Position numbers and translations under genes: made by a program
Source: DASRDU01 sp035560235
GTDB taxonomy: Bacteria > Acidobacteriota > Blastocatellia > RBC074
Reading direction: 5' to 3'
NCBI GenBank assembly: GCA_035560235.1
Contig: DATMAG010000084.1
Coordinates: 1-21,490 of the forward strand
Length of the DNA: 21,490 nucleotides
The notes under the pieces: generated by a model
The model's database searches: none
What the model saw: only the letters and a program-made list of their open reading frames with translations
What the model was told of the DNA's origin: nothing
In this document: in pieces, positions 7,385 to 15,086 of the stretch
Numbering within the stretch: position 1 is the stretch's first letter
How the letters are laid out: every line of letters starts with the position of its first letter

Positions 7385-8908
7385 TTACCGGAAAGCGACA
7401 TATTGAAAGAAGTGCAGCCCGTGGAGGACGAACACCACCGTCGGCACCAGCAGGGTTACGATCAGCAGCACGCCGGCCCGGCGCATCAGGCGCAGCCGCC
7501 GCGCACGCCCGCGTTCATCCGGCGTCAGCGATTCAGGAATCAGCGCGATCACCGGCGAACCGAGGAAATATTCGATGTCGCGCACGTCACTGAGCAGGCG
7601 CAGGCGCGGCAGTTCGACGGCGGCAATCGCCAGCAGCGCGATGCCGAGCGCCATAATCACGGCAATCGCCTGCAGCTTGAGCCGGTTCGGCGCAATCGGT
7701 GTCTGCGGCAGGTCAGGCACATCAACTACCTGAAACGGCGCAGGCATCGTTCCCGAAGCTCCTTCCAGCCGCTGAATGTAATCGTGTTTTTCCATCAGCG
7801 AGTTGTAGCGGCTGAACAGAAAGCCCGCTTCCGCGCCTGGCAGGAATGAGGCTGAAGGCGGAACAATGGTGCGCGGCGCGCCGACCGCCACGCTTGAGAG
7901 CGACTGTCGGCGGCGATCCATTTCGCGGCGCGTCACTTCGAGATCAGTCTCCGTGCGGTGCAGTTCACGCTGCAGCGCCCGCAGTTCGCGCGCTTCAGAT
8001 GAATTCGCAATGATCTCGCCCTGATCGGCTCCTTTGGTGAGCTGTGAGATCTGCTTGTTGACCTCTTCGAGTTGTGTGCGCGACTGAATGACCTTCGGAT
8101 TCTTGTCAGTGTATTGTCTGGCGTAATCCTTGAGCTGCGCTTCGAGTTCAGCCTTGCGCACGAGCAGCGAGCCGGCGCCGGTGGCAGTGGTTGAGATGCG
8201 GGCGAGTTTCTGCTGTTCGTCAATCTGTTTCTTCAGGTCTTCGGCCTGGCGCTGCAGGGCATACTGCCGGTCACCGAGCGCGGCGACGGAAGAGACAATC
8301 TCAGCCTGCTTTGCGCGAATGTAGCTCGTGTCGGTCACCATCGCCGCACCGCTTCCGCTCTGGCCGAGTTTGCGAATCTGACCTTCAACCTCGGTGAGTT
8401 GTTCAGCCAGCCGGTTCTTGTCATTCGTCGCCTGGCGGCGCAGATCGTCATTGGCCCGCTCAAAGACCGTTATCAGATCAGCAAGCACCTGCCTCGCGGT
8501 TTCAGGATTGACGTGACGATAAGCGACCGCGACCGCTTCAGGCACTTCCGGGTAATAGCTGCGACGCCGGACATCGAGCCTGATGTCGCGCCGCATGCGT
8601 TCGATGGCGGCGTCAGAATCGAAATCATCGCCGTACAATCCATAGCGCCGGATCAGCGGCTGCAGATTGGTGCGACTGAGCATCTGCTGTGTGATGGCGT
8701 TGATGCGGGCGATGCCTGCCTGCCGTGTCTCTTCGCTCAGCTCGCCGCCGACCACAATCAGCGCCTGCGATTCATAAACGTCAGGCACGCGATTGATGGC
8801 CACCAGGGCGCAGAGCAGAAAGATGGCGACAATCAGCAGCAGCAGCTTTTTGCGTCGCCAGAACAAACCTGTGTATTCAGCCAGTGTGCGAGGTCTTATG
8901 CTGTACAT
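7385..8908 (-). CDS. Chain-length determinant / GumC-Wzz-like inner-membrane protein
   Basis: The 507-residue protein starts with a cytosolic 'RTLAEYTGLFWRRKK' and a membrane segment (about 22-39), followed by a Wzz domain ('VPDVYESQALIVVGG'). A long periplasmic coiled coil (about 135-335) is rich in Gln, Glu, Lys and Arg. The Pro-rich 'VVDVPDLPQTPIAPNRLK' then leads into a second membrane segment (about 413-433), the hallmark of PCP proteins. A third hydrophobic segment (about 478-498, 'AGVLLIVTLLVPTVVFVL') near the end is an addition to the basic two-helix plan. It sets polymer length and bridges the inner membrane to the export channel. It is first in the operon; GGAG stands about 10 nt before the ATG. 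The kinase-like domain is a separate protein encoded 11 nt downstream. Confidence 0.9.
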   Translation of the reverse strand: MYSIRPRTLAEYTGLFWRRKKLLLLIVAIFLLCALVAINRVPDVYESQALIVVGGELSEETRQAGIARINAITQQMLSRTNLQPLIRRYGLYGDDFDSDAAIERMRRDIRLDVRRRSYYPEVPEAVAVAYRHVNPETARQVLADLITVFERANDDLRRQATNDKNRLAEQLTEVEGQIRKLGQSGSGAAMVTDTSYIRAKQAEIVSSVAALGDRQYALQRQAEDLKKQIDEQQKLARISTTATGAGSLLVRKAELEAQLKDYARQYTDKNPKVIQSRTQLEEVNKQISQLTKGADQGEIIANSSEARELRALQRELHRTETDLEVTRREMDRRRQSLSSVAVGAPRTIVPPSASFLPGAEAGFLFSRYNSLMEKHDYIQRLEGASGTMPAPFQVVDVPDLPQTPIAPNRLKLQAIAVIMALGIALLAIAAVELPRLRLLSDVRDIEYFLGSPVIALIPESLTPDERGRARRLRLMRRAGVLLIVTLLVPTVVFVLHGLHFFQYVAFR

Positions 8909-8979
8909 CGCAATTCAACTCCGACTTTATTGACTGTTGGCGCGGCTCCCGGGCACGCCGCCTTCTGAAAAGACTGCCG

Positions 8980-9047
8980 TCTGAGAAGGCAGCGTCCATC
9001 CCCGGTTTTGCCAGCCGTTGAGGTGATGGCGGCGCTGCCTTCTCAGA
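8980..9047 (-). terminator. 15-bp hairpin between a PEP-CTERM gene and the EPS operon
   Basis: Arms 8980-8994 and 9033-9047 (TCTGAGAAGGCAGCG and its complement) pair perfectly. A further 5-bp inner stem is possible (8996-9000 with 9025-9029). It lies 72 nt beyond the stop of the PEP-CTERM gene on the minus strand, and a short T-run follows in that direction, so it may terminate that gene. A partial third copy of the arm ('cgccgccttctga', 8957-8969) lies next to it. The remainder of 8909-9118 must hold the EPS operon promoter, but no convincing -35/-10 pair was found. Confidence 0.5.
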
Positions 9048-9118
9048 ACGTCTGCGCCGTGATCTGATGCTGTCCCGCTCACGGGCAGATTTCGTGGTCA
9101 GCCAGTCATCCCTGTGAA

Positions 9119-9628
9119 TCAGTCGTGCTGCCCGGCGGACTTTCGCCTGACCAGCTGCGCCAGCGCCGCAAGGCCTGAACCAAGCAGAATCAGTGTCGCC
9201 GGTTCCGGATTCGGAACCGCATCCGACTGCGCGAAGGGCTGAAGCCGGTTCGAGCCTGCAGCGGCAGCAGTCGCCGCATTCGCAGTATGTCCCGTCGTCA
9301 GCGCCAGCACTCCGGCAGCCAGCGAACCCAGAGCCAGGATGACCGGTCCGGGCCGGTGCATCTGAGCGCCGATGAACTCTGATTCGCGTTCAGCCCCCGT
9401 CACCCCGGCCACGACTGCGCCTGCTTCCGGATCACAGGCAGTCGAAGCCTTCGCATCCTTTCTTTCAGAACAGCCGCCAGCGCTGTCCCTGCTGACAGTG
9501 ACAGGCGCGCCTTCCTTCCTGACTGATGGTTTCAGCATGGGATCTGCCGCAACCGTGATTGCAGCAGTCAGCAGCACAACGAGCAGGCACACAGGCCCGC
9601 ACAATGGTGAACAGGATCTGTCTTTCAT
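9119..9628 (-). CDS. PEP-CTERM sorting-domain protein (small, secreted)
   Basis: The 169-residue protein has a signal peptide (about 1-28, hydrophobic 'VCLLVVLLTAAITVAA') and a C-terminal exosortase sorting signal. The signal consists of 'NPEPATLILLGSGLAALAQL' (PEP motif plus transmembrane helix) and the basic tail 'VRRKSAGQHD'. A second hydrophobic stretch lies mid-protein ('PVILALGSLAAGVLALTTGH'). The part between is low in recognisable domains and contains two Cys. Family knowledge says such proteins are cut by an exosortase and sent to the outer surface, often linked to EPS. No exosortase is in this window, but the EPS operon follows directly on the same strand. The function of the mature part is unknown. 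No strong Shine-Dalgarno precedes the ATG. Confidence 0.82.
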   Translation of the reverse strand: MKDRSCSPLCGPVCLLVVLLTAAITVAADPMLKPSVRKEGAPVTVSRDSAGGCSERKDAKASTACDPEAGAVVAGVTGAERESEFIGAQMHRPGPVILALGSLAAGVLALTTGHTANAATAAAAGSNRLQPFAQSDAVPNPEPATLILLGSGLAALAQLVRRKSAGQHD

Positions 9629-9910
9629 ATCTTGTCCGGTTCCGAATTACCTGAGATTGCCCGTCGGTTCAGCGGTTCGCGGTGTCACGTGCAAGGCGCG
9701 AACACAGCGAGCGATGGGACCAGCCCGCGACAATCATTTCGGTTGACAAGGGGAGCCTGGGGGCAAGTACCTGATGTCAGTTCAGGTAAGACTGGAGGAG
9801 TAGTTCAGAGTTGGTCACCGGCAGCGCAGAGAGCAGGAGCAAGTTGTTTGATACTGCCTGGTGATCGCCGGGCGATATTACGCAATCCCGGCTACAGATT
9901 CATCGGACAT

Positions 9911-10708
9911 TCAGACCATTTTCTGATTCTTTGTTCCGGCACCGGGCGACCAGTCGTAATGGATCATTTGTGCCATGTGTTCAGCTCTGCTCGTCTGCGA
10001 CAGAGCCTGTCGGTTGCCCCGCGCGCCTGAGGCTTCAGGCAGCACAGCCAGCCCGTTGCGCCACGCGTAAATCGCCAGTTCCAGCCGGTCCCGGATCTGC
10101 AGCTTGTTGAAGATCGAGGTCAGATGATGACGCACCGTGACTTCAGAGATGCAGAGCTGATCGGCGATGCGTTTGTTTCTGAGTCCGCCGCCGACCAGGG
10201 CAATCACCTCGCGTTCGCGTTCGGTCAGCAGCGCAATCCGGCGCGCTTCGGAATCAGCGAGCCTGCCGCTGTCTGTATCTTCACGCAGCAGCAGATCCAT
10301 CAGCGAATGATCGAGCCACGCTTCATCGGCACAGACCCGCTCAACGGCCCTGAGCAGGGTCTCAATTTCCTGATCCTTCAAAACCACGCCCATTGCCCCG
10401 AGACGCAGCGCGGCGCAGTGCTGCTGGCGATCGCGGCTCGCCGTCAGAATCAGCACGCGCGTTTGTCGCGCCGCCCGTCGCAGTTCAGGCAGCAGTTCAA
10501 GTCCGTGACAATCAGCCAGCAACAGATCGAGCAGGACAAGATCAGGCTGCTGTCGTGTCACGACTTCAAGCGCTTCATCGCGACGCGCAGCCTCGCCGAC
10601 CAGTTCCAGCCACGGCTGATGGCTGATCACCAGACGCAGGCCTTCACGAATCAGGGGATGATCATCCACCAGCACCAGACGAATTATTTCACTCCGGGAT
10701 TCAGACAT
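9911..10708 (-). CDS. NarL/FixJ-family response regulator
   Basis: The 265-residue product has a receiver domain with acidic pair D15/D16 ('LVLVDDHPLIREG'), phospho-acceptor D61 ('PDLVLLDLLLADCHG'), switch Thr ('LILTAS') and K111 ('GVVLKDQE'). A LuxR-type helix-turn-helix follows ('LLTEREREVIALVGGGLRNK', 'ISEVTVRHHLTSIFNKL'). A tail of about 40 residues beyond the usual end ('SGARGNRQALSQTSRAEHMA') is not recognised. It should bind DNA when phosphorylated; no sensor kinase gene is adjacent. The ATG at 10708 starts right before the receiver domain. A longer form from GTG at 10777 is possible; neither start has a clear Shine-Dalgarno. Its place between two PEP-CTERM genes suggests, without proof, that it controls one or both. 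Confidence 0.9.
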   Translation of the reverse strand: MSESRSEIIRLVLVDDHPLIREGLRLVISHQPWLELVGEAARRDEALEVVTRQQPDLVLLDLLLADCHGLELLPELRRAARQTRVLILTASRDRQQHCAALRLGAMGVVLKDQEIETLLRAVERVCADEAWLDHSLMDLLLREDTDSGRLADSEARRIALLTEREREVIALVGGGLRNKRIADQLCISEVTVRHHLTSIFNKLQIRDRLELAIYAWRNGLAVLPEASGARGNRQALSQTSRAEHMAQMIHYDWSPGAGTKNQKMV

Positions 10709-11287
10709 AATCAGATCGTTTGTTCCCGCCTCCGGCTGCGACCTCAGTTCTCTGTTGCGACCAGATACGCTTGTCACATTACAGTTCAGAAGATCATCAT
10801 CGAGCCGGATGTTTCTGTACTTCGTGCGGACAGATCAAAGAGGGTTGATCCCGGCTTTTCGTCTGAGCAAGGAGAGTGCCACGCAACGCTCTGATGAAAC
10901 TGCTGCGGCAGATGCGTGAGGCCGCAGGGAATTACAAACACCGCTGAAAAAAATTCTGGTAAAACAATTCGGGCTGTGCAAGAATCAGCCGCGATCTGAA
11001 TGAAGGTCTGAGCTTCTTCAGATGTCTTCTCACTCCCCGCAATCCAACAACCGTTTGCAGATTCTGTTTGTGACTCCCTGACAAGCCAGACTCCCTGAAT
11101 TACGGAATCCGCAACCCAACGGACTGGTGCTTCCCACTCGTCAGCCCGCGCGGGCTTCGGCGAGATCCGGCCTGGTGAATCATCTTCTGTGTTTCCCTTC
11201 CCGGTTCTGAGCCGGGAAGCTATCTGCGCTTCAACTGTCCTCACCGCCCCTGAGCTCAGTGGGTGCAGTCAAACTGGAGGTAAACAG
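10709..11287. other. Long divergent intergenic region (579 bp)
   Basis: It lies between the response regulator (minus) and a PEP-CTERM gene (plus), so it should hold both promoters. It contains an AT-rich patch near 10943-10972, a 10-bp direct repeat GACTCCCTGA at 11072-11081 and 11089-11098 (period 17, possible operator), and a hairpin at 11197-11219. No convincing gene or sigma-70 promoter pair was found. Confidence 0.55.
11197..11219 (+). promoter_or_regulatory. Hairpin in the probable 5' leader of the PEP-CTERM gene
   Basis: CTTCCCGG (11197-11204) pairs with CCGGGAAG (11212-11219) around a 7-nt loop, about 70 nt before the start codon. It has no T-tract. It could be a leader structure; it does not match a riboswitch I know. 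Confidence 0.35.
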
Positions 11288-11977
11288 ATGCGAGCGATCA
11301 GGAAGTTGATACTGCCTGGAGCGCTCTGCGCGGCACTATGGCTGAGCGCAGCCATCACTGCCGCCGCAGATCCTGTTAATTTCACAGCCGTCACGTCAGG
11401 GACCTTCGGAGCCGGAAGCTGTGCGACCTGCACGGCTTCAGCCAACACCATTACCAGTGGAGGCTCGACCATCACTTTTTCGTCAGGCTCTCCGGCCTTC
11501 AATGTGACGCTTTCTCCACCGGGACAGCCGGGTCCCAATTCAACCTTCGTCAATCTGGGGAGTTTCACTTCGACGCCGGGGCCGGTTGCGGGTGCGAATT
11601 TCACCGGGTCTACCTTCACTCTGACGGTGAACTTCACCATGCCCGCTGATGCAGGCCCGCCACAAACCTTCAGCGCCACGCTGACGGGCCAGGTCTTTCA
11701 GAATGGTTCCACAACCATGGTGAAATGGACTTCACCGACGACACTGACGTTCATCTCAGGATCGGCGGGAGTCTTCACGCTGGAAGTCGAACCCTTCTGT
11801 CAGTGCACTCCGGTCAATAATCCCGGTGACACTTCACTGAACATCCGGGCGCGCCTGACCCTGACCGGCGGGGCGGTCTCAGCCATTCCGGAACCAGCGA
11901 CGCTGATTCTGGTCGGCACAGGACTGGCGGGAATGGCCGGAATGCTCAAGCGAAAACGCCGGGGGGAAAACCCCTGA
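11288..11977 (+). CDS. PEP-CTERM sorting-domain protein, beta-rich
   Basis: The 229-residue protein has a signal peptide (about 1-27, 'LILPGALCAALWLSAAITAA'). A Thr/Ser/Gly-rich body follows with alternating beta-strand patterns such as 'GSTFTLTVNFTMPADAG' and 'TTMVKWTSPTTLTFISGSAG'. The C-terminal exosortase signal is 'IPEPATLILVGTGLAGMAG' plus the basic tail 'LKRKRRGENP'. Two Cys pairs are visible: 'CATC' near 46 and 'FCQC' near 170. The start is fixed by a strong Shine-Dalgarno GGAGG (11276-11280) and by the signal peptide; the reading frame is open further upstream but non-protein-like. It is expected at the cell surface after exosortase processing. The body resembles many uncharacterised PEP-CTERM proteins and has no enzyme motif. 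A terminator follows at 12073-12107. Confidence 0.88.
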   Translation: MRAIRKLILPGALCAALWLSAAITAAADPVNFTAVTSGTFGAGSCATCTASANTITSGGSTITFSSGSPAFNVTLSPPGQPGPNSTFVNLGSFTSTPGPVAGANFTGSTFTLTVNFTMPADAGPPQTFSATLTGQVFQNGSTTMVKWTSPTTLTFISGSAGVFTLEVEPFCQCTPVNNPGDTSLNIRARLTLTGGAVSAIPEPATLILVGTGLAGMAGMLKRKRRGENP

Positions 11978-12072
11978 GACTTCACCGACATACTGCCTGA
12001 TGCATCAGCACCGGACGAGAGCGGTCGGCAGCCGATCTGCCTGATTTCTGCGGCATCAGTTTGCAAAAGCAG

Positions 12073-12107
12073 AATGCGGGCGCACTCGCGTGCCGCCCGC
12101 ATTTTTT
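12073..12107 (+). terminator. Rho-independent terminator
   Basis: AATGCGGGCG (12073-12082) pairs with CGCCCGCATT (12094-12103) and is followed by a T6 run. It is 95 nt after the stop of the PEP-CTERM gene on the plus strand. An A-run on the other side makes it a possible two-way terminator for the convergent GGDEF-EAL gene. Confidence 0.85.
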
Positions 12108-12128
12108 CTGCACAATCGCGTTTCACTC

Positions 12129-14639
12129 TTATTGAAGATACTGCCTGGCCTTCTGTGCTGCGGCTTCCCGGCTGAGCAGCGGCAGCACCGGCAGGATGAT
12201 GTCCCAGTTCTTCCTTTGTCCGACCAGTTCGCTCGCCGCTCCGGCGTCAACCGGACGTGAAAAGTAATAGCCCTGACCGTAGCGGCAATCGAGCCAGCGC
12301 AACTGCATCAATTGATCCTCGGTTTCGATCCCTTCGGCCACGACCTCCATCCGCAGCGTCTTCGCCAGCGTCACAATCGTCCGGACAATCTCGCGGTTCT
12401 CCTCGTTCTCCTTCATTTCGTTGATGAATGAACGATCAATCTTGAGCGTGCTCAGGGGAAAGCGATGCAGGTAGCTGAGCGATGAATAGCCGGTCCCGAA
12501 ATCATCAATGCTCAGTTCAATTCCCATTTCACGAATCTGCCGGAGCAGGTTCACGGCCTTGTCGCTGTTCTCCATCACCGCGCTTTCGGTCAGTTCCAGT
12601 TTGAGGTTGCGCGGATCGAGTCCGCAGTCAGCCAGCACCCGCCGGATCTGTCCGAGCAGGTCAGACTGCGCAAACTGCCGGCTCGAGAGGTTGACGCTGA
12701 CCTGCAGATTGCTCAGTTCCGGATGCTGCTGCTGCCATTGCTTCATCTGCCGACAGGCTTCGCGCATCACCTGATCACCGATCTCGACAATCAGGCCGGT
12801 CTCTTCAGCCACGGGAATAAACTGCATCGGCGGAACCATGCCGCGCTCAGGATGCTGCCACCGGACGAGCGCCTCGAAGCCCTGCAACTGTCCCTCTTCG
12901 AGCGCCACTATCGGCTGATAGTAAACGACGAACTCGGCGCGCTCGACGGCGCGGCGCAGATCGCTTTCAAGCTGCAGGCGACTGACGGCCTGCGAGTGCA
13001 TGGCCCTGTCAAAGACCACGCGGCGCGATGACCCGGCCTTCTTCGCCCGGTACATCGCCGTGTCAGCATCGCGCAGCAGTTCATCCGGTCTTTCATAACC
13101 GAGGCCGCTCCAGGCAATGCCGATGCTGACGGTCGTGAAGATTTCATTGCCGCTCAGATTGAAGGGAGCTTCGAGGATCTTCTGAAGCCGGCTGGCAACC
13201 TCTTCGGCCTCGTTCACATTGCTGATCTCTTCAAGCAGAATCGTGAATTCATCGCCGCCGAGCCGCGCAATCGTGTCGCCGGGACGCATCGAGGACGAAA
13301 GCCGCTTCGCCACCGCAATCAGCAGTTCATCGCCTGCCGCGTGTCCGAGGCTGTCGTTGATGATCTTGAAGCGGTCGAAGTCGAGAAAGAGAACGGCAAA
13401 CTGTCGCTCCTGATGCCGCTTCACGCGGTCAAAGGCCATTTGCAGATGATCGAGAAAGAGCGCCCGGTTGGGCAGCCCTGTCAGCCCGTCGTGAAAGGCG
13501 TCGTGCAGCAGTTGCTGTTCGGCCCGCTTGCGATCAGAAATATCCTGAAGCTGAAAGATCAGCCGCTCGGATTTCGTCGCCGGATCGAGCACCCGCGAGG
13601 CGCTCCAGTGCACCCAGACCGGATGCCCCTGTTTGTGCAGATACCGTTTTTCAAGATGCAGCGCGGGCATTCGCCCTTCGAGCAACTGCTCCATCTGCGC
13701 GAGCGCAGCGTTCAGATCCTCCTGATGCGTGATCGCCTGATAATCACGCGCGAGCAGCTCCGCCTCGCTGTAACCGGTGATCTCGCAGAGCGAACGATTG
13801 ACCTGCAGCCAGTGCCCCTGCGTGTCAACCAGGGCCATACCGATGGCCGCATAATCGAACGCGCTGCGAAACCGCGCCTCGCTCTCCTGCAATTCGGCAA
13901 CGTGCCGCCGGGCCTGTTCGATCTGCTGCTGTCGCGCTTCGTTCTGCCTGAGATATGACCAGCAGGTGAAGTAGATGGCGACCAGAATCGGCAGCAGCGC
14001 AATGAAAGCATAAAAACTGACGAGGCTGGTCAGCCAGGCTGTAATCGCTGCCGCCGATGCGCTGGCCAGCGAGGTCACCGAAGCATAGAGATAATTCTTC
14101 TTCCACGTCTGCCAGCACGAGGTTCGGTGCTTGATGGCCTGGTAGCCCGCAATCAGGCTTGAGTTTGAAACAAACTGCGCCAGCGCCATCACCCAGACGG
14201 CCAGGATGAACCGGCCCGACAATTCCTGTGAGAGCAGCACCGAACTGCTGCCGAGGCTCACGCGCATCGCCAGGGCAGCCAGAAAATATGAACACGCCAT
14301 CAGCGACGCATTGAAGAGATGAAGATCAATCTTCTTGCTGAATCGCAGCGACGAACAGAGCGCTTCGACCGCCGAAAGCAGCACCGCCGCCTCGCCGCCA
14401 TAAAGCAGCAGCGTCAGAAAAAGCAGTGTGTCTGAAATCGTGATCTCTCCGTGGACGCCGGGCACCTGCACACTGATGCGCGAGCCGATGCAGAGCGTCA
14501 CGGCAGCCAGAACCATAAAGGCCGGGTCGAGCCGATTCGTTTCGAGATGCAGAAGTGAAAACAGGCAGGCCCCCAGCCCGCCGACAATCACCAGCCACTT
14601 GTACAGACTGACGTAGCGCAGTCTTTCCTTCACCGTCAT
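12129..14639 (-). CDS. Membrane PAS-GGDEF-EAL cyclic-di-GMP protein
   Basis: The 836-residue product has six to seven membrane segments (about 12-230, a MASE-like sensor), a short coiled linker, a PAS domain (about 253-370), GGDEF (about 378-543) and EAL (about 560-800). The cyclase site 'RLGGDEF' (461-465) is intact, with an inhibitory RxxD (RPGD, 452-455) at the canonical five-residue spacing. The phosphodiesterase site looks complete: 'GFEALVRWQHPERG' (E589), 'LKLELTESAVME', 'SIDDFGTGYSSL' (D712/D713) and 'VAEGIETEDQ'. Either or both activities may work; the PAS and membrane parts probably choose between them. Cyclic-di-GMP commonly controls EPS and adhesion, which fits the neighbouring EPS and PEP-CTERM genes. 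It is transcribed alone, convergent to the PEP-CTERM gene. Confidence 0.93.
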   Translation of the reverse strand: MTVKERLRYVSLYKWLVIVGGLGACLFSLLHLETNRLDPAFMVLAAVTLCIGSRISVQVPGVHGEITISDTLLFLTLLLYGGEAAVLLSAVEALCSSLRFSKKIDLHLFNASLMACSYFLAALAMRVSLGSSSVLLSQELSGRFILAVWVMALAQFVSNSSLIAGYQAIKHRTSCWQTWKKNYLYASVTSLASASAAAITAWLTSLVSFYAFIALLPILVAIYFTCWSYLRQNEARQQQIEQARRHVAELQESEARFRSAFDYAAIGMALVDTQGHWLQVNRSLCEITGYSEAELLARDYQAITHQEDLNAALAQMEQLLEGRMPALHLEKRYLHKQGHPVWVHWSASRVLDPATKSERLIFQLQDISDRKRAEQQLLHDAFHDGLTGLPNRALFLDHLQMAFDRVKRHQERQFAVLFLDFDRFKIINDSLGHAAGDELLIAVAKRLSSSMRPGDTIARLGGDEFTILLEEISNVNEAEEVASRLQKILEAPFNLSGNEIFTTVSIGIAWSGLGYERPDELLRDADTAMYRAKKAGSSRRVVFDRAMHSQAVSRLQLESDLRRAVERAEFVVYYQPIVALEEGQLQGFEALVRWQHPERGMVPPMQFIPVAEETGLIVEIGDQVMREACRQMKQWQQQHPELSNLQVSVNLSSRQFAQSDLLGQIRRVLADCGLDPRNLKLELTESAVMENSDKAVNLLRQIREMGIELSIDDFGTGYSSLSYLHRFPLSTLKIDRSFINEMKENEENREIVRTIVTLAKTLRMEVVAEGIETEDQLMQLRWLDCRYGQGYYFSRPVDAGAASELVGQRKNWDIILPVLPLLSREAAAQKARQYLQ

Positions 14640-14764
14640 GTGTTTCGGTAAGCGTCGGGAATAAATTTGCGGGCTGTTCTGTCAGAAATTCGGGACAGTT
14701 GACGGGTCGCTCAGCAGGATCTCAGGTGCGGGAAAGAACAACGCCGGGGAGGCGTTGCGCGGGC

Positions 14765-14770
14765 ATTATA
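14765..14770 (-). promoter_or_regulatory. Probable -10 box of the GGDEF-EAL gene
   Basis: Read on the minus strand this is a consensus TATAAT, 126 nt before the ATG at 14639. The best -35 at 17-nt spacing is a weak TGCAGA. A small hairpin with a UCCCC loop follows where transcription should begin. Confidence 0.4.
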
Positions 14771-14931
14771 GACCAGTCTGTTACAGATCTGCATCAAATT
14801 AGTTGAGGGAAGGTGCTGCCCCGCCTGAATTTTTCAGCCAGTGCCCGCTTTTGATCGGTCAGAGTGACCGAATGAGCCTGGCGCTTCTGAAGTCCTGCCC
14901 TCACAGAAGCACACAACATCGGGACACGGAG

Positions 14932-14999
14932 ACAGTACGCGAGCGTGAGCGAGCACCCGGTCAATCAGCCCTGGGCGCTCGCTCACGCTCGCGTACTGT
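14932..14999. repeat. 23-bp perfect inverted repeat (29 bp with two mismatches)
   Basis: Arms 14932-14954 (ACAGTACGCGAGCGTGAGCG...) and 14977-14999 are exact complements. Pairing continues to 14960/14971 with one A-C and one G-T pair, leaving a 10-nt loop. It lies between the GGDEF-EAL and M48 genes and is followed by TTTTG on the plus strand, where no gene needs a terminator. It looks like a member of a dispersed hairpin family. Confidence 0.8.
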
Positions 15000-15033
15000 T
15001 TTGATTTTGATCTGGTCTCGCGCTTCCTGCGGG

Positions 15034-15061
15034 AACAGGCCCGTTTTACGACGGGCCTGTT
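15034..15061 (-). terminator. Terminator-like hairpin after the M48 gene
   Basis: AACAGGCCCGT (15034-15044) pairs perfectly with ACGGGCCTGTT (15051-15061) around a 6-nt loop. It begins 25 nt past the stop codon on the minus strand. No long T-run follows, so termination is likely but not certain. Confidence 0.6.
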
Positions 15062-15086
15062 GTTCTGAGGCATTGAGACAGGGCAT

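Larger units (their letters stand above)
14640..15086. other. Intergenic region (447 bp) with promoter and two hairpins
   Basis: It contains no convincing gene. It holds the probable promoter of the GGDEF-EAL gene, a 7-bp hairpin (14739-14745 with 14751-14757) that would sit at the very 5' end of that transcript, a long inverted repeat (14932-14999) and the terminator of the M48 gene (15034-15061). Confidence 0.6.

Noticed and set aside
10786..11244. Open frame of 152 codons on the minus strand in the divergent intergenic region
   Set aside because: It begins at a GTG with no Shine-Dalgarno, its product shows no domain or usual residue pattern, and it overlaps the leader of the PEP-CTERM gene.
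11160..11287. Cyclic-di-GMP (GEMM) riboswitch before the PEP-CTERM gene
   Set aside because: The hairpin at 11197-11219 drew attention, but the conserved GEMM sequence elements are absent.
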